The position numbers were made by a program, and so were the translations under genes. A stretch of 7,298 nucleotides of DNA from Caldilineaceae bacterium (lineage in GTDB: Bacteria; Chloroflexota; Anaerolineae; Caldilineales; Caldilineaceae): contig JAHEML010000175.1 of the NCBI GenBank assembly GCA_024643705.1, positions 1 through 7,298 of the forward strand, given 5' to 3'. The stretch's first letter is position 1, and each line of letters begins with the position of its first letter. The notes below the pieces were generated by a model. It was not told where the DNA came from, did not search any database, and saw only the letters and a list, made by a program, of their open reading frames with translations. This document shows positions 1 through 6,215 of this stretch, in pieces.

Positions 1-249
1 CAGCGCTACATTCCGCCCCGCAAGGAGCACAGCCAGGGACTGGGCGTTTTCGCGCCCTACACTCTCGGTCCCCATACGTGTCTGGGTGCGGGTGTGGCGG
101 AAGTTCAACTGATGGTCACTGTAGGTGCATTGCTGCGGGCCGTTCGTCTGGAACTGGAGTATCCCGATTACGAAATTGTCACCAAACTCATGCCCATTCC
201 CGGACCCGACCCCAAATTCAAACTACGGGTGGTAGAACACCGGCGCTAG
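1..249 (+). CDS. Cytochrome P450, C-terminal fragment (5' end outside window)
   Basis: The first 82 codons in frame 1 end at TAG 247-249 and carry the haem-binding loop of a cytochrome P450. The segment YTLGPHTCLGAG (residues 20-31 of the fragment) matches the family signature in which a conserved Gly (G23) sits four residues before the cysteine thiolate ligand (C27, codon 79-81) and His (H25) two before it. The PPRKEH stretch upstream (residues 5-10) and the hydrophobic L-helix after the Cys fit the usual P450 end. The family uses haem and electrons from a redox partner to insert one oxygen atom into an organic substrate; the substrate cannot be told from this end. One oddity: the position seven before Cys, normally Phe, is Tyr (Y20). 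The tail has the common 'P-I-P-G-P...F-K' beta-sheet end. No redox-partner gene is visible in the window. The family call is strong; the subfamily is unknown. Confidence 0.93.
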   Translation, partial: QRYIPPRKEHSQGLGVFAPYTLGPHTCLGAGVAEVQLMVTVGALLRAVRLELEYPDYEIVTKLMPIPGPDPKFKLRVVEHRR

Positions 250-252
250 AAT

Positions 253-322
253 GGCTATATGGTGTGCCAAAATCTATCACACCGTATTTTTGTTCGACGA
301 TAGATGGCCCGTCTATATAGCC
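253..322. repeat. 8-bp inverted repeat spanning the convergent gap
   Basis: GGCTATAT at 253-260 is the exact reverse complement of ATATAGCC at 315-322. The two arms bracket the P450 terminator hairpin and lie between the stops of two convergent genes. The left arm overlaps the left side of the terminator stem, so both structures cannot form at once. A weaker hairpin (ATAGA 300-304 with TCTAT 312-316) is nested at the right. Possible bidirectional 3'-end structure; a chance match in an AT-rich spacer is also possible. Confidence 0.4.
257..291 (+). terminator. Rho-independent-type terminator after the P450 gene
   Basis: Eight bases after the P450 stop codon, 257-266 (ATATGGTGTG) pairs with 278-287 (CACACCGTAT), giving a 10-bp stem with one G-U pair and an 11-nt loop. 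A run of five T (287-291) follows directly. The stem is AT-rich at its base, so termination may be only moderate. In the minus direction no T-run follows the hairpin, so it serves the P450 gene rather than the convergent sialidase gene. Confidence 0.6.
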
Positions 323-329
323 GGAGCAA

Positions 330-1472
330 TCAGATCCCAGGAGATATTTCCCCAGCAAGCAACCATGTCCGATCAAAGCGGGCGATGGCGACCGCGGCAG
401 TATCCGTCATGCGGCCCAGCATCCCCCGTTCGTAGACGCACAGGATCGAGCCGTCGGCAGCTTGGGCCAAATCCGAGTAGCCGGATGGCCCTTCTTCCAG
501 CACCCGGGAAACAGGCCAGGTGGCGCAGTTGTCGCTGCTCATTTTCACTGTCAATCGTTTACGGTCGTGGGCCAGAGTGCGGCCTGCCGGGGTTAGCTCG
601 TTCTCCAGATTGTCTGGGTTGGCGAAAAGGTAGACGCCTCTTTCGTCGGCGCTCGAACCTTTGATGCGTAGCAGACTTGCTATACAGACCGGCTCCAATA
701 GGGCTTGATCAAAGATGGGCCGGCTCCAACCCTGTGCACCATCTGGGCTGATGGAAATCAGCCGCCGATGCTCTGGGCATTCGCTGCGGATATTGCAGAG
801 CACCCGGCCGTCGTCCAACTCTACGGCCAGGGTCTCGCTGGGATTGATGATCCGCCCATCCGAGTGGACGAAAATCTCCCCGCAGTGCCAGGTTGTGCCT
901 CTGTCGTCGCTGTAGATAGTGGCGACTTCGGAAGGGCGATGGCCCAGCTTGCCCGCGCCAAATTCTGTGCCGCTGCCATCGGACATCCACACAGGGATAA
1001 GCAGCCGCCCCTTTTTCTCCTGTGCCCTGTGCAACTGGATACCGTGGCCTGGCCCTGTGGCAATCACCCGCCAGGGGTAAAGCGTGCGGAAAACAGCCAG
1101 GGCGTCGGTGATTTCCCGCGGCGGAGAGAAGGTTGCGCCGTCGTCCATGCTGCGCAGATAGAAAACGCGCGCGTAGTTGTGGCAATAGAGTGCATGGACG
1201 GTGCCATCGGCGTCGGCGATAAGGACAAAGTTGCTCACGGGACCAGGGCCATAGGTTGCGTGGGCCACGATTGTCTGGGGTGGCAGCCAAGAGACACCAC
1301 CGTCCAGGCTGCGACGCAGGAGAATGTCGTTGCCGTCCCAATCCCCGCCTCCGCCGCGCCGGGCTTCCACCGTGGCAAGGATTACCCCACGAGTGGTGCA
1401 GAGAAGGCCAGGGACCCGGTAGTTCCAATAGCCATTGGTGCGGGCTGTGAAAATGTCGGTTTTTGTGAGCAT
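330..1472 (-). CDS. Sialidase-fold (BNR/Asp-box) protein, probable exo-alpha-sialidase (neuraminidase), no signal peptide
   Basis: This 380-residue protein has the hallmarks of the six-bladed sialidase beta-propeller. An RIP-type motif Y-R-V-P lies at 18-21 (R19 is the first carboxylate-binding Arg). Asp boxes are at 55-62 (SLDGGVSW), 108-115 (SMDDGATF) and 188-195 (SDDRGTTW), with degenerate copies at 242-249 and 312-319. Candidate active-site residues are D44 or D46 (acid/base), E213 in NPSETLAVEL, R229 in NIR, R304 or R306 (third Arg), and Y332 in GYSDLA as nucleophile with E213. E348 lies in VYERG. Such enzymes release terminal sialic acids from glycans. The length is that of a single catalytic domain with no lectin or anchoring module. 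There is no N-terminal signal peptide, unlike most secreted bacterial sialidases, so a cytoplasmic role is likely. The start at 1472 is supported by AAGGA (complement of 1480-1484) seven bases upstream. No sialic-acid transport or catabolism genes are adjacent. Related BNR hydrolases with other substrates remain possible. Confidence 0.85.
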   Translation of the reverse strand: MLTKTDIFTARTNGYWNYRVPGLLCTTRGVILATVEARRGGGGDWDGNDILLRRSLDGGVSWLPPQTIVAHATYGPGPVSNFVLIADADGTVHALYCHNYARVFYLRSMDDGATFSPPREITDALAVFRTLYPWRVIATGPGHGIQLHRAQEKKGRLLIPVWMSDGSGTEFGAGKLGHRPSEVATIYSDDRGTTWHCGEIFVHSDGRIINPSETLAVELDDGRVLCNIRSECPEHRRLISISPDGAQGWSRPIFDQALLEPVCIASLLRIKGSSADERGVYLFANPDNLENELTPAGRTLAHDRKRLTVKMSSDNCATWPVSRVLEEGPSGYSDLAQAADGSILCVYERGMLGRMTDTAAVAIARFDRTWLLAGEISPGI

Positions 1473-1485
1473 TGGCTCGTCCTTA

Positions 1486-1519
1486 TTCGGCTGGGTGTCG
1501 TGTTCGGTTGGGTGTCGTG
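1486..1519. repeat. Two tandem 17-bp repeats in the divergent spacer
   Basis: TTCGGCTGGGTGTCGTG at 1486-1502 is followed at once by TTCGGTTGGGTGTCGTG at 1503-1519; 16 of 17 positions are identical. They lie between the divergent sialidase and aminotransferase starts, and the first begins one base upstream of the sialidase ribosome-binding site. The placement would suit a regulator binding site, with a centre-to-centre spacing of 17 bp (about 1.6 helical turns), but a simple slippage duplication explains the data equally well. No clear -35/-10 pair was found in this spacer on either strand. Confidence 0.6.
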
Positions 1520-1521
1520 AA

Positions 1522-1539
1522 CCCGACTATCCTGTTGGG
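1522..1539 (+). repeat. Small hairpin just upstream of the aminotransferase start
   Basis: CCCGAC (1522-1527) pairs with GTTGGG (1534-1539) with one G-U pair and a six-base loop, ending six bases before the ATG at 1546. If transcribed it would sit where a ribosome-binding site is expected, and it may be why no good Shine-Dalgarno is seen for that start. It could also be chance. Confidence 0.3.
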
Positions 1540-1545
1540 CTTAGA

Positions 1546-2718
1546 ATGAAAGTGGTGAACATGCAACCAAACGATCTGCGCTCATCCCAAGTGAACCGGG
1601 CTGCCACCGGGATCAACTTCGGCATTGGTCAGCCGGGCTTCGATCTGCTCCCACTGGAAATGTTGAAACGCTCTGCCGACGCCCGCTTTGCCCAGGGGGA
1701 CACGGAGTTTCTCAACTACGGTTTTGAACAAGGGGATGGCTATTTTCGCGACGCACTGGCCACTTTCCTCTCTGCCGAGTATGCCACGCCTGTAGCGCCG
1801 GAGCAATTGATGATCACAGCGGGCGCATCCCAGGCCTTGGCGCTGATCTGCACCCTTTTTACCGCACCCGGCGACACGATTTTTGTGGAAGAACCGAGCT
1901 ACTTTCTGGCCCTGCGCATTCTGCGCGAGGATTTCGGCCTGAACGCCGTGCCCATTCCCAGCGATGAGGATGGGCTGCGGCTGGACGCTCTGGAAGATGC
2001 ACTATCCCGGCATCGCCCCAAATTTGTCTACACCATCCCTGCTTTTCAGAACCCCACGGGGCGCACCCTTTCCAGCAAACGGCGGGAAGAACTGGTTGCC
2101 CTCAGCCGCAGGCACAATTTTCTGGTGGTGGCGGATGAGGTCTACCAACTGCTCCAATATGGTGCGGCACCGCCTAGCCCTCTGGCGAGCTATGCCGAGT
2201 GGGAGACGGTGCTTTCCATCGGCTCTTTTTCCAAAATCCTGGCCCCTGGTCTGCGTCTGGGCTGGATTCAGGCCGCGCCGCCGCTGGTGCAGCGGTTTGT
2301 CGGCTGCGGGTTGGTTGATAGCGGCGGCGGGTTGAATCATTTTACGTCCAATGTGGTGCGCCCCGCGCTGGAGAATGGCTGGCAGTCGAGTTATTTGGCG
2401 GGCCTGCGGGAGACCTACCGGGGGCGTATCGCCGCCATGGAGCATGGGTTGCAGCGCCATTTGGCTGGGGTTGCCACATGGCGGACCCCCGACGGCGGCT
2501 ATTTCTTCTGGCTGGAGATGGAGCAAGGGATTGACACCGCTGCTCTGCTGCCTGCTGCTCGGGCGGCTGGGGTGGAATTTTTGCCCGGTGTGCGCTGTTC
2601 CAGCGTGGGTGGGCTGGGCAACTGTCTGCGCTTGAGTTTTGCCCATTTCGGCAAGGCAGAGATTGCCGAAGGGGTGGCGCGATTGGGGCCGGTTTTGCAA
2701 GCAGCGAGCAACCGCTAG
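1546..2718 (+). CDS. PLP-dependent aminotransferase, class I/II fold (aminoadipate/aromatic-type family)
   Basis: This 390-residue fold-type I aminotransferase transfers an amino group between an amino acid and a 2-oxo acid through pyridoxal phosphate in the cytoplasm. Visible motifs (numbered from the ATG at 1546): G93-A-S-Q phosphate-binding turn, NPTGR at 169-173, ADEVY with D197 (pyridine nitrogen contact) and Y200, SFSK with the Schiff-base lysine K230, R237 in PGLRLGW, PDGGYFFW at 315-322, and R362 in LRLSF as the substrate carboxylate Arg. The order and spacing fit the group containing 2-aminoadipate aminotransferases and the catalytic half of MocR regulators; no DNA-binding domain is attached. 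Substrate specificity cannot be read. The frame stays open back to an ATG at 1435, but that would overlap the divergent sialidase start, so 1546 is preferred. An ATG at 1561 is a real alternative, since neither has a strong ribosome-binding site. It meets pdxA tail to tail with a 10-bp gap. Confidence 0.9.
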   Translation: MKVVNMQPNDLRSSQVNRAATGINFGIGQPGFDLLPLEMLKRSADARFAQGDTEFLNYGFEQGDGYFRDALATFLSAEYATPVAPEQLMITAGASQALALICTLFTAPGDTIFVEEPSYFLALRILREDFGLNAVPIPSDEDGLRLDALEDALSRHRPKFVYTIPAFQNPTGRTLSSKRREELVALSRRHNFLVVADEVYQLLQYGAAPPSPLASYAEWETVLSIGSFSKILAPGLRLGWIQAAPPLVQRFVGCGLVDSGGGLNHFTSNVVRPALENGWQSSYLAGLRETYRGRIAAMEHGLQRHLAGVATWRTPDGGYFFWLEMEQGIDTAALLPAARAAGVEFLPGVRCSSVGGLGNCLRLSFAHFGKAEIAEGVARLGPVLQAASNR

Positions 2719-2728
2719 CCCTGCCTGT

Positions 2729-3733
2729 TTATCCCCGCGCTCGCGCCATCTGCACAGCCACGTCGATGGCGGCCAGCATACTTTCCTCGCGGGCCACGCC
2801 CCTCCCCGCAATATCAAACGCCGTGCCATGATCCACCGATGTACGGATGATGGGCAGGCCGATGCTTACATTCACACCGCTGTCGAAGGCCAGCAGTTTC
2901 ATGGGGATGTGCCCTTGATCGTGGTACATGGCGACGACGATGTCGAATTCGCCCTTGGTGGCGCGCAGGAAAACCGTGTCGGGCGGCTGGGGATCGCTGA
3001 CGGTCCACCCTTTTTTTCGAGCCAATTCGATGGCGGGCTGCACCTGTTCGGCCTCCTGGTTGCCAAAGAGACCGTTCTCGCTGGCGTGGGGGTTCAACCC
3101 GGCCACCGCGATGCGGGGATGGGGGATGCCCAGGCTTGCGCACGACTGTTGGGCCAGGCCGATGACTTCCAACACACGTTCGGTGGTCACCCGACGGATG
3201 GCCTCGGCCAGGGAGACGTGGGTGCTCACGTGGACGACGCGCAGGCCCGGCCCCACCAGCAGCATGGAAATGCGCTCGGCTTTGGTGCGCTCGGCCAGCA
3301 GCTCTGTGTGGCCGGGGTAGGGGAAACCGGCTTTGTGCATGGCCCCTTTGTTCAGCGGCGCGGTGACCATGGCATCCACCTGGGCCGACAGGGCCAGATC
3401 GCAGGCCCGAAAGACATAGTCCACCGCGGCGCGACCGGCAGCAGCGCTCACCTGTCCCGCGGGGATGTGCGCGGGGTCTGCGTTGCGGAGATCAAGCAGG
3501 GGCAGGGTTGCGGGCGCGTAGAGACCGGCAGATGGCTCCTCGATCTCCTCGACCGGGGGCAATGGAGCGTGCAGCCAACCTGCGGCTCGCTCCAGAATGC
3601 GCCTGTCACCGATTACCAAGGGGCGGCACTGGGCAAAGACATGGGCGTGGGTCAGGGCCTTGAGAATGACTTCCGGCCCGATTCCGGCGGGGTCGCCCAG
3701 GGTGATGGCGAGAAGGGGGCGATCGTGTGCCAT
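2729..3733 (-). CDS. pdxA: PdxA-family 4-phosphate dehydrogenase (4-hydroxythreonine-4-phosphate dehydrogenase, or PdxA2-type)
   Basis: This 334-residue protein is full length for PdxA. It opens with ITLGDPAGIGPE (10-21), the family N-terminal signature. The three metal-ligand histidines are in place: H172 in STHVSL, H216 in LNPHASENG and H271 in YHDQGH. Further conserved stretches are GHTELLAE (141-148) and the C-terminal SVDHGTAFDIAG (299-310). PdxA oxidises 4-phosphohydroxy-L-threonine with NAD(P) and a divalent metal in the DXP-dependent route to pyridoxal phosphate. Close paralogues (PdxA2) instead oxidise D-threonate or D-erythronate 4-phosphate in sugar-acid catabolism, and sequence inspection alone does not separate the two. 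No pdxJ or sugar-acid kinase is nearby. The frame is open upstream to 3811, but the ATG at 3733 is chosen because GAGG lies eight bases before it and the family homology begins directly after it. A promoter is readable upstream. Confidence 0.93.
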   Translation of the reverse strand: MAHDRPLLAITLGDPAGIGPEVILKALTHAHVFAQCRPLVIGDRRILERAAGWLHAPLPPVEEIEEPSAGLYAPATLPLLDLRNADPAHIPAGQVSAAAGRAAVDYVFRACDLALSAQVDAMVTAPLNKGAMHKAGFPYPGHTELLAERTKAERISMLLVGPGLRVVHVSTHVSLAEAIRRVTTERVLEVIGLAQQSCASLGIPHPRIAVAGLNPHASENGLFGNQEAEQVQPAIELARKKGWTVSDPQPPDTVFLRATKGEFDIVVAMYHDQGHIPMKLLAFDSGVNVSIGLPIIRTSVDHGTAFDIAGRGVAREESMLAAIDVAVQMARARG

Positions 3734-3745
3734 AGGGTTTCCTCT

Positions 3746-3770
3746 GTGGTGGGTGAAATGGTGGTGGGTG
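3746..3770. repeat. Direct repeat GTGGTGGGTG x2 in the pdxA leader
   Basis: GTGGTGGGTG occurs at 3746-3755 and 3761-3770 (15-bp period, identical). In the pdxA transcript this reads as two CACCCACCAC boxes just upstream of the ribosome-binding site. Between them and the promoter, AGCAGG (3774-3779) and CCTGCT (3790-3795) can form a 6-bp hairpin with a 10-nt loop. Role unknown; low-complexity repetition is possible. Confidence 0.45.
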
Positions 3771-3810
3771 TTAAGCAGGGGATTGTTTGCCTGCTCGCTG
3801 AAGTATATCA

Positions 3811-3842
3811 ATTATCCTACCACCAGAGATCGAACGGGTCAA
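3811..3842 (-). promoter_or_regulatory. Sigma-70-type promoter for pdxA
   Basis: On the minus strand, TTGACC (3842-3837) is followed after 17 bp by TAGGAT (3819-3814). TTGACC matches the -35 consensus at five of six positions and TAGGAT matches TATAAT at four of six. GATAAT (3816-3811) is an overlapping alternative -10 with a 20-bp spacer. Transcription would begin near 3807, leaving a leader of about 70-75 nt before the ATG. Confidence 0.55.
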
Positions 3843-4030
3843 TGAATGTTGTTTCGACGCTTGAACAAAGGCGCAATCAGGCAGGTGGGAGTCGAGAATC
3901 ATCTTCGTTTGCACACCTGTCGAGTTAAGGCAACTCATCTTCAATCTACTATTGTGAAATCCACCATTGTGCCGGTACGAGCTAAAGCTCTCAAGGTGCA
4001 GGATTACCCTAAGAAGATACCCCGTCACCT

Positions 4031-4059
4031 ATGGCAAAGGTTATCGCCTATGGTATAAT
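4031..4059 (+). promoter_or_regulatory. Extended -10 promoter for the ABC-F gene
   Basis: TATAAT at 4054-4059 is a perfect -10 box, preceded by TGG (4051-4053), i.e. the TGn extended -10 element. With a 17-bp spacer, ATGGCA (4031-4036) is a weak -35 (four of six against TTGACA). Extended -10 promoters tolerate a poor -35. The start of transcription would fall near 4066, giving a leader of about 63 nt. Confidence 0.65.
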
Positions 4060-4067
4060 CTCTGCCG

Positions 4068-4089
4068 TGTCTCTCGCTTTGCAGAGACA
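4068..4089 (+). repeat. Perfect 7-bp hairpin at the 5' end of the ABC-F transcript
   Basis: TGTCTCT (4068-4074) and AGAGACA (4083-4089) are exact reverse complements with an 8-nt loop. The hairpin begins within a few bases of the predicted transcription start. The right arm GCAGAGA (4081-4087) is also the exact reverse complement of TCTCTGC (4059-4065), which overlaps the end of the -10 box. No T-run follows, so it is not an intrinsic terminator; it may stabilise the 5' end, act as a leader element or be an operator-like site. Confidence 0.5.
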
Positions 4090-4128
4090 ATTCTTGATCC
4101 GTACCGGGTTTCTGCATAGGGTTTCATC

Positions 4129-6096
4129 ATGAGTCTGCTGGTCGGCAACCAACTTGCCAAAAGCTACGGCGCCAACGATGTCTTTGAGAACATCAGTGTG
4201 CGCATCGAACACGAAGATCGCATCGGTTTTGTTGGGGCCAATGGCTCCGGCAAGACAAGCCTGCTGCGTATTTTGGCCGGGGTCGAGCCAAGCACAGCGG
4301 GCGACATTTTCGTGGCGCAGAATATCCGCCGGGGCTACCTGCCCCAAGACCCACCTCCAGCGGGCGACCAAAGCCTCTACGAAGACCTGCACTCGATCTT
4401 TACTGATCTGCTGGCCCAGGGCGAAGAATTGCGCGGGCTGGAAGCACAAATGACCGACCCGGCCACTAGCGACGCAGAACTCAACCGCATCTTAATCGAC
4501 TACGGCCACCAGCAAGAAGCCTTTGAGCGGGCAGGGGGCTACACCATCGACCAGCGGGTCAAGAGCGTTCTCAGCGGGTTGGGGCTGGAAGAAGCCCTGT
4601 GGCACAAGCCCTTGGCCCACCTCAGCGGAGGCCAGCGTACCCGTGCTCTGTTGGGCCGCCTGCTGTTGGAAGAACCCGATCTGCTCTTGCTGGACGAGCC
4701 GACCAATCATCTGGATGTACGCTCGGTCGAGTGGCTGGAAGGCCAATTGCTGGCATGGAAAGGCGCACTCCTCGTCGTCTCCCACGATCGCTACTTTCTC
4801 GACACGGTTGTCACCCGTGTTTGGGAGATGTCGCAGCACAAGTTGGAAAGCTACCGGGGCAACTACAGCCATTTTCGCCGCCAGCGCGAAGACAGGCTGG
4901 AGCGTTGGCGCAAAGAGTACGAACAGCAACAAGAGTTCATACGCGAGACGGAGGACTTTGTGCGCCGCTACAAAGCGGGCCAGCGCACCAAAGAAGCCCA
5001 GGGCCGGGAGACCCGGCTCAAACGCTTTATGGAGACCGAAGCCCTGCCCCCACCCCCATCCGATCAACGGATTCGCCTGCCCTTGCGCACCGACATCCGC
5101 AGCGGCGACCTCGTTCTGCGCACCCGTCGCCTGCTGGTGGGTTATCCTGGCAACGACGGAAACAATGCCCCTACACCCATCCTGGCCGTGCCAGACCTGG
5201 ACCTCTACCGGGGCAAAATTGCCGCGCTGATCGGCCCCAACGGCGCGGGCAAAACCACGCTGATCCGCACAATCCTGGGTGAACTGGAGCAACTGCGCGG
5301 GACATTCCAACTGGGATCCGGGGTCGAGATTGGCTATTTGGCTCAGCGACACGTGGGCGCTGGCTTTGGGCTGATGGATTCCAGCCAGACCGTGCTCAAC
5401 GCCTTGCTGGACATCAAAAATCTGGATCTTGTTCGGGCGCGCACCTATTTGGGACAATTTCTCTTTCGGGGCGAAGATGTCTACAAGACCATCGACAGTC
5501 TCTCTGGCGGCCAGCGCAGCCGCATTGCCTTGGCCCGTTTGACATTGCAGGGGGCCAACTTTCTGCTGTTGGACGAGCCGACCAACCATCTCGACCTGGA
5601 CAGCCAGGAGATTCTGCAAGACGCGCTGCAACAGTTCGGCGGCACAATTTTACTTGTCACCCACGACCGGGCGCTGGTGGATGCCCTGGCAACCGAACTC
5701 TGGATTGTCGAACCCGGCGAAGGCGACGCGCCCAGCCGCATGGAAGTCTTTGCAGGCACATGGAAACAGTGGGTTCGAGAGCGCAACGGAGAGATGACGA
5801 CAGTGGCAACAGCCGCCAAAACGCCCGAACCAGAGCAGAATCATCGGGAACAACAGCGCGAAGAACGCCGCCAGCGCCAGACTTCGGCCCGGCAGCAGTC
5901 CGATCTGGACGAGTTAGAAAAGCATATCCACCGGCTCGAAGCACGGGTTGTAGAACTGGAGCAAAAGATGGCCGAGGCCAGCCAGGCCCAGGATTTCGAG
6001 CGGGTGCAAGCCATCAGCAACGAACACCAGGCAGTGCAACACAGGGTGGAGCAGCAGATGGAGCGCTGGGCTACCATGGCCGAAGCGGTGGTATGA
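4129..6096 (+). CDS. ABC-F family ATPase (Uup/YdiF-like ribosome-associated translation factor)
   Basis: This 655-residue protein has two ABC ATPase domains and no membrane segment, the ABC-F arrangement. NBD1: Walker A GANGSGKTS (36-44), Q73, signature LSGGQ (165-169), Walker B with E190, switch H219. The charged helical linker, about 235-325 (the P-site tRNA-interaction motif region, containing RRYKAGQRTKEAQGR), is followed by NBD2: Walker A GPNGAGKTT (369-377), Q406, LSGGQ (458-462), Walker B with E483, H512. DEPTNHLD occurs in both domains, as is typical of ABC-F. Residues about 570-650 form a highly charged, heptad-like C-terminal coiled coil as in Uup/YdiF-type members. ABC-F proteins bind the ribosomal E site and act on the peptidyl-transferase centre, either relieving stalls or protecting against antibiotics. 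Nothing here proves resistance; the coiled-coil tail and the linker sequence favour a housekeeping role. The ATG at 4129 has AGGG (4118-4121) seven bases upstream. All catalytic residues are intact. Confidence 0.95.
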   Translation: MSLLVGNQLAKSYGANDVFENISVRIEHEDRIGFVGANGSGKTSLLRILAGVEPSTAGDIFVAQNIRRGYLPQDPPPAGDQSLYEDLHSIFTDLLAQGEELRGLEAQMTDPATSDAELNRILIDYGHQQEAFERAGGYTIDQRVKSVLSGLGLEEALWHKPLAHLSGGQRTRALLGRLLLEEPDLLLLDEPTNHLDVRSVEWLEGQLLAWKGALLVVSHDRYFLDTVVTRVWEMSQHKLESYRGNYSHFRRQREDRLERWRKEYEQQQEFIRETEDFVRRYKAGQRTKEAQGRETRLKRFMETEALPPPPSDQRIRLPLRTDIRSGDLVLRTRRLLVGYPGNDGNNAPTPILAVPDLDLYRGKIAALIGPNGAGKTTLIRTILGELEQLRGTFQLGSGVEIGYLAQRHVGAGFGLMDSSQTVLNALLDIKNLDLVRARTYLGQFLFRGEDVYKTIDSLSGGQRSRIALARLTLQGANFLLLDEPTNHLDLDSQEILQDALQQFGGTILLVTHDRALVDALATELWIVEPGEGDAPSRMEVFAGTWKQWVRERNGEMTTVATAAKTPEPEQNHREQQREERRQRQTSARQQSDLDELEKHIHRLEARVVELEQKMAEASQAQDFERVQAISNEHQAVQHRVEQQMERWATMAEAVV

Positions 6097-6143
6097 ACGG
6101 CCCAAGGGATGATGAAACCCGGAGGCTGATCGACCCAGATCTA

Positions 6144-6193
6144 TGCTGATTTTATCCGCAAAAAATCTGCCTAATCCGCGTTCTATTTTTAGT
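6144..6193 (+). repeat. Dispersed ATCCG-type repeat, copy 1 (upstream of coaE)
   Basis: This 50-bp segment matches 7111-7167 in order and orientation: TGCT, then TATCCGCA (6153-6160), an A-run, CTGCC, TAATCCG, CGTTCTATTTT, AGT. Compared with copy 2 it lacks one 9-bp ATCCGYGTT unit. It ends 22 bases before the coaE ATG. Here GATTTT (6148-6153) also pairs with AAAATC (6162-6167) as a small hairpin, extended by GC/GC across one mismatch. Confidence 0.75.
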
Positions 6194-6215
6194 GTAGGAG
6201 AGACGGAACTGAACT

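Larger units (their letters stand above)
3734..4128. other. 395-bp divergent intergenic region between pdxA and the ABC-F gene
   Basis: This is the longest gene-free stretch. Its left part holds the pdxA leader (3734 to about 3807) and promoter, and its right part the ABC-F promoter and leader (4031-4128). The central part, about 3843-4030, is less GC-rich than the neighbouring genes. It contains two similar direct repeats (CTACTATTGTG and CCACCATTGTG, separated by AAAT, about 3947-3972) and a small palindrome GAGCTAAAGCTC near 3980. The short reading frames here (70 and 85 codons) overlap each other on opposite strands, show no recognisable domain and lack good ribosome-binding sites, so I call no gene. 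No tRNA-like cloverleaf or CIRCE-type operator was seen. Confidence 0.7.

Noticed and set aside
705..1520. A 271-codon plus-strand frame over the sialidase gene
   Set aside because: Complement shadow of the sialidase; the minus strand has Asp boxes and a good ribosome-binding site, this frame has neither.
1435..1545. A longer N-terminus for the aminotransferase (start at 1435)
   Set aside because: It would overlap the divergent sialidase start, translate the 17-bp tandem repeat, and add sequence unlike the family.
3734..3811. A longer N-terminus for PdxA (start at 3811)
   Set aside because: The extension overlaps the predicted -10 box and translates the leader repeats; the ATG at 3733 has a clear ribosome-binding site and the family begins there.
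2639..3928. A 429-codon open frame on the plus strand across pdxA
   Set aside because: It is antisense to an intact PdxA with all metal ligands, has no recognisable domain, and reflects GC-rich codon use on the opposite strand.
3771..4058. Short frames on both strands between pdxA and the ABC-F gene
   Set aside because: They overlap each other and the two promoters, lack ribosome-binding sites and show no domain or plausible composition.
4492..5631. A 379-codon open frame antisense to the ABC-F gene
   Set aside because: The sense frame has every ABC motif intact; the antisense translation is compositionally odd (Gln/Val/Ala-rich) and has no family features.
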